Source: Gemmobacter lanyuensis (GTDB lineage: Bacteria > Pseudomonadota > Alphaproteobacteria > Rhodobacterales > Rhodobacteraceae). From it: a DNA stretch of 64,000 nucleotides. Shown here in pieces: positions 1-7,571 of the stretch. The notes beneath the pieces were generated by a model. The model was not told where the DNA came from and did not search any database. It was given only the letters and a program-made list of their open reading frames with translations. Position numbers and translations under genes: made by a program. How positions within the stretch are numbered: the stretch's first letter is position 1; the number at the start of each line of letters is the position of its first letter. The stretch covers positions 1 to 64,000 of the forward strand of contig NZ_BMYQ01000009.1 of NCBI RefSeq assembly GCF_014652355.1, written 5' to 3'.

Positions 1-138
1 AAGATCGTCGACTGGTACATGGACGGCAAGGTCGAGATCGACAGCATGATCACCCACACCCTCCCCCTCGACCGCATCAACGAGGCCTTCGACCTCATGC
101 ACGAAGGCAAATCCATCCGCGCCGTCGTCGTATACTGA
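1..138 (+). CDS. frmA: S-(hydroxymethyl)glutathione dehydrogenase, C-terminal fragment
   Basis: Only the last 45 codons lie in the window; the gene begins upstream of base 1. The visible end (KIVDWYMDGKVEID, then a THTLPLDRINEAFDLM motif and a final RAVVVY) is the conserved C-terminus of class III zinc alcohol dehydrogenases. These oxidise S-hydroxymethylglutathione to S-formylglutathione with NAD. The next gene encodes a Gfa-type formaldehyde-activating enzyme, which supports this specific class over other alcohol dehydrogenases. A hairpin follows the stop, so frmA and gfa may be only partly co-transcribed. Confidence 0.9.
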   Translation, partial: KIVDWYMDGKVEIDSMITHTLPLDRINEAFDLMHEGKSIRAVVVY

Positions 139-152
139 CGGCCATCCAATAC

Positions 153-182
153 CGACCCCGGCATGAAGCCGGGGCGGTTTTT
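153..182 (+). terminator. Rho-independent terminator after frmA
   Basis: CCCCGGC (156-162), a 5-nt loop and GCCGGGG (168-174) are followed by CGG and five T. It ends two bases before the gfa ribosome-binding site (GGGAGG, 185-190), so it could act as an attenuating terminator between the two formaldehyde genes. Confidence 0.65.
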
Positions 183-196
183 CAGGGAGGACTTCA

Positions 197-757
197 ATGA
201 CAACAGTGACTTTGCACCCTGCGCTGGACAGCGGCCTTGCGCCGACGGACCCGGCCTTCGTCGGCGGCACGCTGGTTTGTGCCTGCACGGATCGCCCGGT
301 CCGCGTGCGGGTCGAGGGCCAGGTGGCGCATAACCATGCCTGCGGCTGCACCAAATGCTGGAAGCCGGACGGCGCGGCCTTTTCAGTGGTCGCGGTGGCG
401 CCGATCGACAAGGTGACGGTGATCGAGAATGGCGACAAACTCGCCGTGGTTGACGAGAGCGCGCTGATCCAGCGCCATGCCTGCACCTCTTGCGGCGTGC
501 ACATGCATGGACCGGTGACCCGCAAGCACCCGTTCCAGGGGCTGAGCTTCCTCCACCCCGAGCGGTTCGAGGAAGCAGGCTGGCAGCAGCCGGGCTTTGC
601 GGCCTTCGTGTCCTCTGCCATCGAGGGCGGTGTGGCGCCGGAGGCGATGACCGAAGTCCGCAGCCGCCTGCGCGATCTGGGGCTTGAACCCTATGACTGC
701 CTCAACCCGGGTCTGATGGACTATATCGCCACCTGGACGGTCCAGAACCGCGCCTGA
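197..757 (+). CDS. gfa: S-(hydroxymethyl)glutathione synthase (glutathione-dependent formaldehyde-activating enzyme)
   Basis: The 186-residue protein matches the Gfa family in length and order of motifs. It binds zinc through cysteine clusters: CAC near residue 28, CGCTKCW near 50, and [10 protein letters not shown] near 96-105. It joins formaldehyde to glutathione, giving the substrate of FrmA, whose gene is immediately upstream. The ATG at 197 has GGGAGG eight bases ahead. Gfa and FrmA together make the standard glutathione-dependent formaldehyde detoxification route of Rhodobacteraceae. The Gfa reaction may in some organisms be a glutathione-carrier function rather than true catalysis. Confidence 0.93.
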   Translation: MTTVTLHPALDSGLAPTDPAFVGGTLVCACTDRPVRVRVEGQVAHNHACGCTKCWKPDGAAFSVVAVAPIDKVTVIENGDKLAVVDESALIQRHACTSCGVHMHGPVTRKHPFQGLSFLHPERFEEAGWQQPGFAAFVSSAIEGGVAPEAMTEVRSRLRDLGLEPYDCLNPGLMDYIATWTVQNRA

Positions 758-763
758 TTTCCC

Positions 764-800
764 TACCCTGCCCGCAGACATCCGTGCTGCGGGCAGGGTA
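764..800. terminator. Long inverted repeat between convergent genes, likely bidirectional terminator
   Basis: TACCCTGCCCGCAG (764-777) and CTGCGGGCAGGGTA (787-800) form a perfect 14-bp stem with a 9-nt loop. It lies between gfa (+) and the carboxymuconolactone decarboxylase-like gene (-). It has no strong T tract on either side, so strength is uncertain, but its position fits a shared transcription stop. Confidence 0.6.
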
Positions 801-808
801 CCGACTGC

Positions 809-1237
809 CTAGCTGGCTGACCCGTCATGGACCGAAATGCTCGGCTCCAGCGGTTCCGCCCCCACGACCTCGGCCCAGACCTCAAACCCGTGCTGGAAGG
901 CCACAACCCCGGCTTCAGGCAGGGCGATCTCGATCGCCTCGAGAATCTCTTCGGGGCTGACCCCCAGATCCAGCGCAACCCGAATATGGCTGGCGATATG
1001 GCCCGGCGCGGCCCGCAGCACTGTCAGACTGGTGATGAAGCAAAGCTCTTTCGTGGCCCGGCTCAGCCGCCGCGGATTGGTATAGGCTGCCGCCACCAAC
1101 CCGTTTGCGGCCTTGAGCACCGGGAGGTCGGCCCGCGCCATCAGCTTGTGATAGGGCAGCACATAGCCCCGCGTCCGGGCCATCTGGTCGATGTAATCCT
1201 GCGCCTCGGCCAAGGCAGCATCCTGATCCTGGGTCAT
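809..1237 (-). CDS. Carboxymuconolactone decarboxylase (CMD)-family protein
   Basis: The 142-residue protein has the all-helical CMD/AhpD-like fold signature: a KELCFITSL helix, a GHIASHIRVALDLGVSPEEI segment and the closing EIALPEAG helix. It lacks the CxxC pair of AhpD peroxidases, having a single Cys in KELC, so thiol peroxidase activity is not indicated. Substrate is unknown. The ATG at 1237 was chosen because AGGAG lies 8 bases upstream; the longer frame to 1318 runs into the operator. The gene is divergent from glmS and shares its 162-bp intergenic region, including the LysR-type operator. It may therefore belong to the methylaspartate regulon. That link is inference. Confidence 0.75.
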   Translation of the reverse strand: MTQDQDAALAEAQDYIDQMARTRGYVLPYHKLMARADLPVLKAANGLVAAAYTNPRRLSRATKELCFITSLTVLRAAPGHIASHIRVALDLGVSPEEILEAIEIALPEAGVVAFQHGFEVWAEVVGAEPLEPSISVHDGSAS

Positions 1238-1299
1238 GTGAAACTCCTGCAATTTTGTGGATCGTGATCTGCAGCGCCTTCCGGTGCAAGCCCACAAAT

Positions 1300-1336
1300 A
1301 ATAAGGCTTACTTATCATTTAATAAATACAGATAAC
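1300..1336 (+). promoter_or_regulatory. Predicted LysR-type operator upstream of glmS
   Basis: AATAAG (1300-1305), 5 bases, then CTTATC (1311-1316) form a palindrome containing the T-N11-A signature of LysR-type regulator boxes. A third half-site, GATAAC, follows after 14 bases (1331-1336) and ends 64 bases before the glmS ATG. The same arrangement stands in front of the mesaconase gene at 9201-9236. The AT-rich stretch stands out sharply from its GC-rich surroundings. The likely binder is the LysR regulator at 6570-7517. Confidence 0.7.
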
Positions 1337-1399
1337 TCTTTTTGACCCTTAAGGCGCCCTCGGATTATCCCGCCTTATCCACGCAAGGGAGGAATCGCG

Positions 1400-1879
1400 A
1401 TGGACGAAGCCGCGCGCAGCTACAAGATCGTTCTGGGGGTGATCGGGGCAGACTGCCACGCGGTCGGCAACCGCATCCTGACCGCTGTGTTGACGCGCGG
1501 CGGGATCGAGGTGGTCAACCTTGGCGTCATGGTCAGCCAGGAAGAATTCATCGAGGCCGCGATTGCCGAGGATGCGGGGGCGATCCTCGTGTCGTCGATC
1601 TACGGTCATGGTGAACTGGATTGTCAGAATTTCCGCGCCCGCTGCGAGGAACGCGGTCTGGGCGACATCGTCCTTTATGTCGGCGGCAACCTGGTGATCG
1701 GCAAACAGGATTTCGCGACCGTCGAGGCCCGTTTCCGCGAGATGGGTTTTGACCGCGTCTTCCCGCCCTCGGTCGATCTGGAGCAGGTGATCGGCCTGCT
1801 GCGTGCCGATATCGACGCGCGCCGCCCGATGGCGCTGGGGCACAACTCGGGGCGCTTTGTCGTCGAAGCCCGAGCGTAA
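1400..1879 (+). CDS. glmS: Glutamate mutase (methylaspartate mutase) sigma subunit, cobalamin-binding
   Basis: This 159-residue protein is the B12-binding subunit of glutamate mutase, which rearranges L-glutamate to (2S,3S)-3-methylaspartate. The base-off/His-on cobalamin motif DxHxxG is D18-C-H20-A-V-G23, so H20 is the expected cobalt ligand. The LVSS..YGHGE strand (63-72) and GGN turn (95-97) are further family landmarks. It is slightly longer than the clostridial protein (about 137 residues). The ATG at 1400 follows AAGGGAGG. It opens a five-gene operon with glmE 14 bases downstream. The predicted LysR-type operator lies 64 bases ahead of the start. Confidence 0.93.
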   Translation: MDEAARSYKIVLGVIGADCHAVGNRILTAVLTRGGIEVVNLGVMVSQEEFIEAAIAEDAGAILVSSIYGHGELDCQNFRARCEERGLGDIVLYVGGNLVIGKQDFATVEARFREMGFDRVFPPSVDLEQVIGLLRADIDARRPMALGHNSGRFVVEARA

Positions 1880-1893
1880 GGGGGGGGGAAGCG

Positions 1894-3342
1894 ATGACCG
1901 AGATCGAAAACCGCATGCTGTCGGACGCCACCTTTCAGGCCGAACGGGCCGAGGTTCTGAAAACATGGCCCAGTGGCGGCACGGTCGATTTTGACGCGGC
2001 CGTGGCGGTGCAGGCGGCGCTGCCGCCCGAAAAACGCTTTGCCCTTGCGCTGGCCGAGGCCGATGCCGAGGGGCGCACCCTGCTGCAGCCTCGCGCCGGG
2101 GTGGCGCTGATCCGCGAACACGAGGCGCTGCTGAACGGCCTGTCGCCCTATTGCGATGTGCTGCCCACCACGATCGACGCCTATACCCGCCACAACCGCT
2201 ATGCCGAGGCGCAAGAGGGGATAGACCGGTCGCGTGCGGCGGGCACATCGCTTCTGAACGGGTTTCCGGCGGTCAATCACGGGGTCGATGGCTGCCGCCG
2301 TCTGGTGGATGCGTTGTCAAAACCCGTGCAGGTGCGCCACGGCACGCCCGATGCGCGGCTTCTGGCGGAAATCACGCTCGCGGCAGGGTTTTCCAGCTTT
2401 GAGGGGGGCGGGATTTCCTACAACATCCCCTATGCCAAACATGTGCCGCTGGAACGGTCGATCCGCCACTGGCAGTATTGCGACCGTCTGGTCGGCCGCT
2501 TTGAAGAGGCGGGGATCCGCATCAACCGCGAACCCTTTGGCCCGCTGACCGGCACGCTGGTTCCGCCCTTCGTCAGCCATGTCGTCGCCATCGTCGAAGG
2601 CCTGCTTGCGCTGGAGCAGGGCGTGCGCTGCCTGACGCTGGGCTATGGGCAGGCGGGCAATCTGGCGCAGGACATCGCGGCACTGCGGTCGCTTCGGCGG
2701 TTGGCGAACCATTATTTCCTGAATGCGGGCTTTACGGATTACAAGCTGACCACGGTTTTCCATCAATGGATGGGCGGCTTCCCCGAAGATGAGGCGCAGG
2801 CCACGGCGGTCATTTGTCTGGGCGCGCTGGTCGCGCGGCAGGCGCGGGCCACCAAGATCATCGTGAAAACCCCGCATGAGGCCGCGGGCGTCCCGACGCT
2901 TGAGGCCAATCAGGCCGGGCTGAAGGCCACGCGGCAGATGGTCAACATGATTTCGGACCAGAACCGGGTCGACAGCCCCGACATCCAGACCGAAATTGAC
3001 GTGATCGAGGCCGAAGTCCATGCCGTGATGCGCGAAATCCTGCGGCTTGGCCGGGGCGATGTGGCCCGCGGCATCGTGCAGGCCTTTGCCTCGGGCGTGA
3101 TGGATGTGCCCTTTGCCCCGGCGCGGGCCAATCTGGGCAAGCTCACCCCGGTGCGCGACAACTTTGGCGCCATCCGCCTGTTTGACGCGGGCCATGTGCC
3201 GCTGCCTGATGATGTGCTGGCCTTCCACCGCGACAAGATCGCCGAACGCGCAAGGGCCGAACGGCGCGAGCCATCGTTCAACATGGTGGTTGATGACGTG
3301 CGGGCCATTTCGGCCAGCAAGCTTGTCGGCCGCCCCGCCTGA
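1894..3342 (+). CDS. glmE: Glutamate mutase epsilon subunit (catalytic TIM barrel)
   Basis: At 482 residues it is nearly identical in length to the clostridial catalytic subunit (483). Substrate-binding arginines are present at R67 (QPRAG), R99 (TIDAYTR) and R148 (VRHGTPD), and the glutamate at E170 (FEGGG). These match positions known for glutamate carboxylate binding and catalysis to within one residue. It pairs with GlmS to form the adenosylcobalamin-dependent mutase. No GlmL reactivase gene lies between glmS and glmE, unlike many anaerobes. The stop is followed by a 27-base gap to mal, so co-transcription is very likely. Confidence 0.95.
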   Translation: MTEIENRMLSDATFQAERAEVLKTWPSGGTVDFDAAVAVQAALPPEKRFALALAEADAEGRTLLQPRAGVALIREHEALLNGLSPYCDVLPTTIDAYTRHNRYAEAQEGIDRSRAAGTSLLNGFPAVNHGVDGCRRLVDALSKPVQVRHGTPDARLLAEITLAAGFSSFEGGGISYNIPYAKHVPLERSIRHWQYCDRLVGRFEEAGIRINREPFGPLTGTLVPPFVSHVVAIVEGLLALEQGVRCLTLGYGQAGNLAQDIAALRSLRRLANHYFLNAGFTDYKLTTVFHQWMGGFPEDEAQATAVICLGALVARQARATKIIVKTPHEAAGVPTLEANQAGLKATRQMVNMISDQNRVDSPDIQTEIDVIEAEVHAVMREILRLGRGDVARGIVQAFASGVMDVPFAPARANLGKLTPVRDNFGAIRLFDAGHVPLPDDVLAFHRDKIAERARAERREPSFNMVVDDVRAISASKLVGRPA

Positions 3343-3369
3343 CCCTCGGACTGAAGCTACGGTATCCCC

Positions 3370-4605
3370 ATGAAAATCAAGAATGTCCACCTCGCCCCCG
3401 GCTATTCGGCCTTCTATTTCGATGATCAGGCCGCCATCAAGGCGGGCGCCCGGCAGGACAGTTTCGTCTATACCGGCGGCACATTGACCCCCGGCTTTGA
3501 TCAGGTGCGCCAATGCGGCGAAAGCATCTCGGTCATTCTGGAGCTGGAGGACGGCCAGCTGGCCGAGGGCGATTGCGCCGCGGTGCAATATTCCGGCGCG
3601 GCGGGGCGCGACCCGCTGTTCACCGCGGCCCGTTTCATCCCCGAAATGCAGGCCACGCTGGTCCCCTGGCTGATCGGCCGCGATGTCAGCCGCTTTCGCG
3701 ACAATGCCGAGGCGCTGGAGGCCCTGCCCGCCCCCCTGCATACCGCGATCCGCTATGGGCTGAGCCAGGCACTGTTGGAGGCGACCGCCCGTGCAACAGG
3801 GCAACAGAAATATCAGGTGGTGGCCGATGAATGGGGCCTGCCCCGCGACCCGGCGCCGCTTGCGCTCTTTGGGCAAAGCGGGGATGACCGCTATGCCGCC
3901 GTCGACAAGATGATCCTCAAGCAGGTGGCGGCCCTGCCCCACGGGCTGATCAACAATGTGCCGCAAAAGCTCGGCGAAACGGGGGGTAAGCTTGCGGAAT
4001 ATGTGTCCTGGCTTTGCCATCGCATCCGCAGCCTGCGCCGCGATCCTGCCTATCAGCCGGTGCTGCACATCGATGTCTATGGCACGGTCGGGCAGATCTT
4101 CGACAATGATCCCCAGCGTATCGCGGAGTATCTGACCACGCTGGAAAAGCGGGCCGAGGGGTTCACGCTTTACATCGAAGGCCCAGCCGATGCCGGATCG
4201 AAAGAGGGGCAGATCGCGCTTCTTGCCGCGATCAAGGCCGCGCTGGCCGCCAAGGGCAGCCATGTGCGGATCGTGGCGGATGAATGGTGCAATACCTATC
4301 AGGACGTCGAAGATTTCGTCGCCGCCCGTTGCTGCGACATGGTCCAGATCAAGACGCCCGATCTGGGCAGCCTGCACAACACCATCAACGCGGTCCTGCA
4401 CTGCAAGGCCAATGGGGTCGAGGCCTATCAGGGCGGCACCTGCAACGAGACCGACATCTCGGCGCGCGCCTGCCTGCATGCCGCCATGGCCACACGGCCT
4501 GAACGGGTGCTGGTCAAACCCGGCATGGGCTTTGACGAAGGCATGACCATCGTCGCCAATGAAATGAACCGCATCCTCGCGGTGGCCGCGCGCAAGGTGG
4601 CATGA
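3370..4605 (+). CDS. mal: Methylaspartate ammonia-lyase
   Basis: This 411-residue enolase-superfamily enzyme removes ammonia from 3-methylaspartate to give mesaconate. All known active-site residues align with a constant offset of three from the Citrobacter amalonaticus enzyme: H191, metal ligands D235 (HIDVYG), E270 (YIEGP) and D304 (ADEW), and the base K328 (QIKTPD). That makes the assignment very firm. Its ATG is preceded only by a weak Shine-Dalgarno. The stop overlaps the start of the CoA-transferase gene by four bases (ATGA), indicating translational coupling. Confidence 0.96.
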   Translation: MKIKNVHLAPGYSAFYFDDQAAIKAGARQDSFVYTGGTLTPGFDQVRQCGESISVILELEDGQLAEGDCAAVQYSGAAGRDPLFTAARFIPEMQATLVPWLIGRDVSRFRDNAEALEALPAPLHTAIRYGLSQALLEATARATGQQKYQVVADEWGLPRDPAPLALFGQSGDDRYAAVDKMILKQVAALPHGLINNVPQKLGETGGKLAEYVSWLCHRIRSLRRDPAYQPVLHIDVYGTVGQIFDNDPQRIAEYLTTLEKRAEGFTLYIEGPADAGSKEGQIALLAAIKAALAAKGSHVRIVADEWCNTYQDVEDFVAARCCDMVQIKTPDLGSLHNTINAVLHCKANGVEAYQGGTCNETDISARACLHAAMATRPERVLVKPGMGFDEGMTIVANEMNRILAVAARKVA

Positions 4606-5747
4606 TGCAGACCGGTTTCAAACCCTATGAGGGGCTTCTCGTCGTCTCGCTGGAACAGGCCGTGGCGGCACCGCTGGCCTCGTGCCACTTTGCCGAAGGC
4701 GGGGCGCGGGTGATCAAGATCGAACGCGACGGGGTGGGCGATTTCGCCCGCGCCTATGACAGCGCGGTCAAGGGTGCGGCCTCTTATTTCGTCTGGGCCA
4801 ACCACGGCAAAGAAAGCCTCTGCCTGGACATCAAGGCGCCAGAGGATGCGGCCCTGCTGCATCGGCTGCTGGAAAAGGCGGATATCTTCATCCAGAATCT
4901 CGCACCCGGGGCGGTCGAACGGGCGGGCTTCGGGTCTGACGTGCTGCGGGCCCGCCATCCCCGGCTGATCACCTGCGACATCACCGGTTACGGCGACAGT
5001 GGTGATTATCGCGACATGAAAGCCTATGATTTTCTGGTGCAATGCGAAAGCGGGCTGGTCGCGGTGAATGGCGCCCCTGGGCATCCGGGGCGGATCGGTG
5101 TTTCGGTCTGCGACATCGGGGCCAGCATGAACGCCATCATCGGGCTGCAAAAGGCGCTGATCGCACGCGGGATCACCGGCAAGGGCAGTGGCGTCCAGGT
5201 CAGCCTGTTCGATACGGCAGCCGACTGGATGACTGTCCCGCTGATGCATAGCGATTATGCCGGAAAGGCCCCCCAGCCGGTGGGGCTGCATCACCCTTCG
5301 ATCGCGCCCTATGGCGGCTTTGCCACTGCCGATGGCGAGATGCTGGCGATCTCGATCCAGAATGAACGCGAATGGGCCAATCTCTGCACCCAGGTCTTTG
5401 GGCGGCCCGAACTGATCACCGATCCGCTGTTTTGCAGCGCGGCCGCGCGCGTCCGCAACCGGCGCGACACCGACGCGCTTGTCGCGGCCTATTTCGCCGC
5501 GCATAGCCGAGCGGAGCTGGAAAAGCGTCTGCGCGCCGCGGCCATCGCCTATGGGGCAGTCAATTCGGTGGCAACCTTTGCCCGACATCCGCAGCTGCGC
5601 CGTGTGCCCGTCACCCTGTCCGACGGGCAAGAGGCCGCGCTTGTCGGCCGACCGACCCGGCACAGCTTTGATGCAGACTGCCCGCGCTTTGGCCGTGTCC
5701 CGGCTTTGGGCGAACATAGCGCCGCCATCCGGGCCGAATTCGCATGA
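4602..5747 (+). CDS. Class III (CaiB/BaiF-family) CoA-transferase, probably for citramalate or mesaconate
   Basis: The 381-residue protein has the family III CoA-transferase fold. The catalytic aspartate is D143 in KAYDFLVQCESGL, equivalent to D169 of formyl-CoA transferase. Such enzymes move CoA from a donor such as succinyl-CoA to a carboxylic acid. Placed between a mesaconate-forming enzyme and a CitE-like lyase, the expected product is citramalyl-CoA, with mesaconyl-CoA as the alternative. It overlaps the gene on each side by four bases. Family assignment is firm; acceptor acid is inferred from context. Confidence 0.88.
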   Translation: MMQTGFKPYEGLLVVSLEQAVAAPLASCHFAEGGARVIKIERDGVGDFARAYDSAVKGAASYFVWANHGKESLCLDIKAPEDAALLHRLLEKADIFIQNLAPGAVERAGFGSDVLRARHPRLITCDITGYGDSGDYRDMKAYDFLVQCESGLVAVNGAPGHPGRIGVSVCDIGASMNAIIGLQKALIARGITGKGSGVQVSLFDTAADWMTVPLMHSDYAGKAPQPVGLHHPSIAPYGGFATADGEMLAISIQNEREWANLCTQVFGRPELITDPLFCSAAARVRNRRDTDALVAAYFAAHSRAELEKRLRAAAIAYGAVNSVATFARHPQLRRVPVTLSDGQEAALVGRPTRHSFDADCPRFGRVPALGEHSAAIRAEFA

Positions 5748-6613
5748 CACCGGGGCGCAGCTATCTGTTCACGCCCGCGCATCAACCGCGCCTGCTGGCC
5801 CGCGCCCATACGCGCGGCGCCGACGTGGTGCTGCTGGATCTGGAAGACAGCGTGCCTCTGCCTGAAAAGGCGGCGGCCCGCGCGGGCCTTGCCGCGGCAG
5901 TGGCGGGGCTGGTCGCCCATGGGGCAAGGGTGGCAGTGCGGGTCAATGCACCGCTTGGCCTCTGCATCCGCGATATCGAGGCCGCCTGCCTGCCCGGTGT
6001 CGAGGCGGTGATGGTCCCCAAGGCGACCTCCGCGGGCCAGATCACCGCTTTGGCCGCACATCTGCGCGACAGCCTGCACAGTGCGGCCCTGCCCGCTGAC
6101 CAGATCGCCATCATCGCGCTGGTCGAAAGTGCCGCCGGATTGCAGGCCGCGGCCGCAATTGCGCGGGCCCCGCAGGTTGCGGCGCTGGCCTTCGGCCCCG
6201 AGGATTTCAGCGCCGATTGCGGGCTGGTTCCCGGCCCGGATACGCTCGCCGTTCCGGCCCAGGCGCTGGTTCTGGCCGCAAGGGCGGCCGGGATCGGGGT
6301 TCTGGGCCTGCCTGACAGCCTTGCCGAAGTGGTTGACATCGATCGATTTGCCACCGCCGCAGGGCTGGCACGGCGGATGGGGTTTGATGGGGTGCTCTGC
6401 ATCCATCCCGCGCAGGTCGCGGCGGTGAACGCAGCCTTTGCCCTCAGCGAGGCAGACCTGCTTCAGGCGCAGCAGATCGTGCAGGCCGCGGAAGCGGCAG
6501 CGGCAACGGGCGCCGGGGCGATCCTGTTGAACGGGCGCATGATCGACCCCCCGGTGGTGGCGCGCGCCCTCAGGCTTCTGCGCCAAAATCAGGGCCAAAC
6601 AGCCCCTGCATGA
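5744..6613 (+). CDS. HpcH/HpaI (CitE-like) CoA-ester lyase, probable citramalyl-CoA lyase
   Basis: The 289-residue protein belongs to the CitE/malyl-CoA lyase family. Visible landmarks are the LDLEDSVP strand (D32-L-E-D), an Arg in RVNAP, the metal-binding glutamate in ALVESAAGL and the AFGPEDF loop. It should cleave citramalyl-CoA to acetyl-CoA and pyruvate, ending the pathway. A beta-methylmalyl-CoA lyase role is the alternative. The gene starts within the end of the CoA-transferase gene. Its last 44 bases overlap the 3' end of the convergent LysR gene, so the two transcripts are mutually antisense there. Confidence 0.85.
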   Translation: MTPGRSYLFTPAHQPRLLARAHTRGADVVLLDLEDSVPLPEKAAARAGLAAAVAGLVAHGARVAVRVNAPLGLCIRDIEAACLPGVEAVMVPKATSAGQITALAAHLRDSLHSAALPADQIAIIALVESAAGLQAAAAIARAPQVAALAFGPEDFSADCGLVPGPDTLAVPAQALVLAARAAGIGVLGLPDSLAEVVDIDRFATAAGLARRMGFDGVLCIHPAQVAAVNAAFALSEADLLQAQQIVQAAEAAAATGAGAILLNGRMIDPPVVARALRLLRQNQGQTAPA

Positions 6614-7517
6614 TCGCAGGCCCCTCGGTCCGGACGAAATCGACAAACTGCCGTGCGGCGGGGCCCGGGGGACGGCGGCTCAGATGCAGGACATACCAGT
6701 CGCGCAGCTGTGGCATGCCTTCGACCCGCAGCACGGCCAGCTTCTGCGCCTGACGCTCCAGCGCGATGGTATGGGCGGAAATGAAGGCCAGCGCCATATT
6801 GGCCATGACCGATTGCTTGATATTGGCATTGCTGTCCATTTCCTGCGCGCGCGGCAGGGGCAGGTCGGCCGCGCGGAAGAAATGTTCATGCACCATCCGG
6901 GTCCCCGACCCCGGCTCTCGCACCAGAAACGGCATATGTACCAGATCCCCCCGGCGAATGCGACGCGCACGCGCCAGCGGGTGATCGGGGTGGCTGATCA
7001 GCACATAGGGGTGCTTGGCGAATTGGTGGGCCGTCACCTCGACCCGGCTGGGCGGGCGCCCCATGAGCGCCACATCCGCCCGGCCCGCCTCAAGCGCGGC
7101 AATCACCCCTTCACGGTTGGCGATGCTGATCTGAAGATCGGCCTCGGGGTGACGTTTGCGGAATTCCTGCATCAGCTGCGGCCCGAAGTTCCGCGCGGTT
7201 GACACCATCGCCACACGCACCTGGGTGTCGATGCGCCCCTGCAGCGCCTCGACCACCTGCACCGCTTCGTGCAGGGTTTCGACCATCCGCGCCGCATAGG
7301 GCACAAGGGCCGTCGCCACCTCGGTTGGGCGGACGGACCGCCCCTCCTTTTCAAAGAGCGCGGCGCCCAGACATTCGCTCAGTCGGCTCATCTGCATGGA
7401 AACGGCTGGCGGGGTCAGGGAAAGCTTTTCCGCGGCGCGCAGAAAGCTGCGGCTTTCGACGGCGGCCAGAAAGATCTGCATCTGCCGCAGTGTGATCTTG
7501 TCGCCCGGATCGTCCAC
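6570..7517 (-). CDS. LysR-family transcriptional regulator of the methylaspartate cluster
   Basis: The 315-residue protein has an N-terminal winged HTH (about residues 9-68; the LTLRQ-like opening is ITLRQMQIFLAAVE) and a substrate-binding domain (about 95-300) resembling the CbbR branch. The start is GTG at 7517 with GGAGGGG a few bases upstream. It sits between the lyase operon (+) and the mesaconase gene, reading in the same direction as the mesaconase from 54 bases downstream of its stop, so the two are probably co-transcribed. It is the natural candidate to bind the paired T-N11-A boxes at 1300-1336 and 9201-9236. The inducer may be mesaconate, methylaspartate or a CoA ester; that is inference. 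Confidence 0.9.
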   Translation of the reverse strand: MDDPGDKITLRQMQIFLAAVESRSFLRAAEKLSLTPPAVSMQMSRLSECLGAALFEKEGRSVRPTEVATALVPYAARMVETLHEAVQVVEALQGRIDTQVRVAMVSTARNFGPQLMQEFRKRHPEADLQISIANREGVIAALEAGRADVALMGRPPSRVEVTAHQFAKHPYVLISHPDHPLARARRIRRGDLVHMPFLVREPGSGTRMVHEHFFRAADLPLPRAQEMDSNANIKQSVMANMALAFISAHTIALERQAQKLAVLRVEGMPQLRDWYVLHLSRRPPGPAARQFVDFVRTEGPAIMQGLFGPDFGAEA

Positions 7518-7571
7518 TCCGGCCCCTCCTGCATCTTGCAGTCCCGCTGTCGCAGACCCTGCCCCGCCCTG

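Noticed and set aside
2317-4479. 720-codon open frame on the minus strand
   Set aside because: It runs opposite glmE and mal, whose active sites are intact, and is a side effect of high third-position GC. The predicted protein has no recognisable domain.
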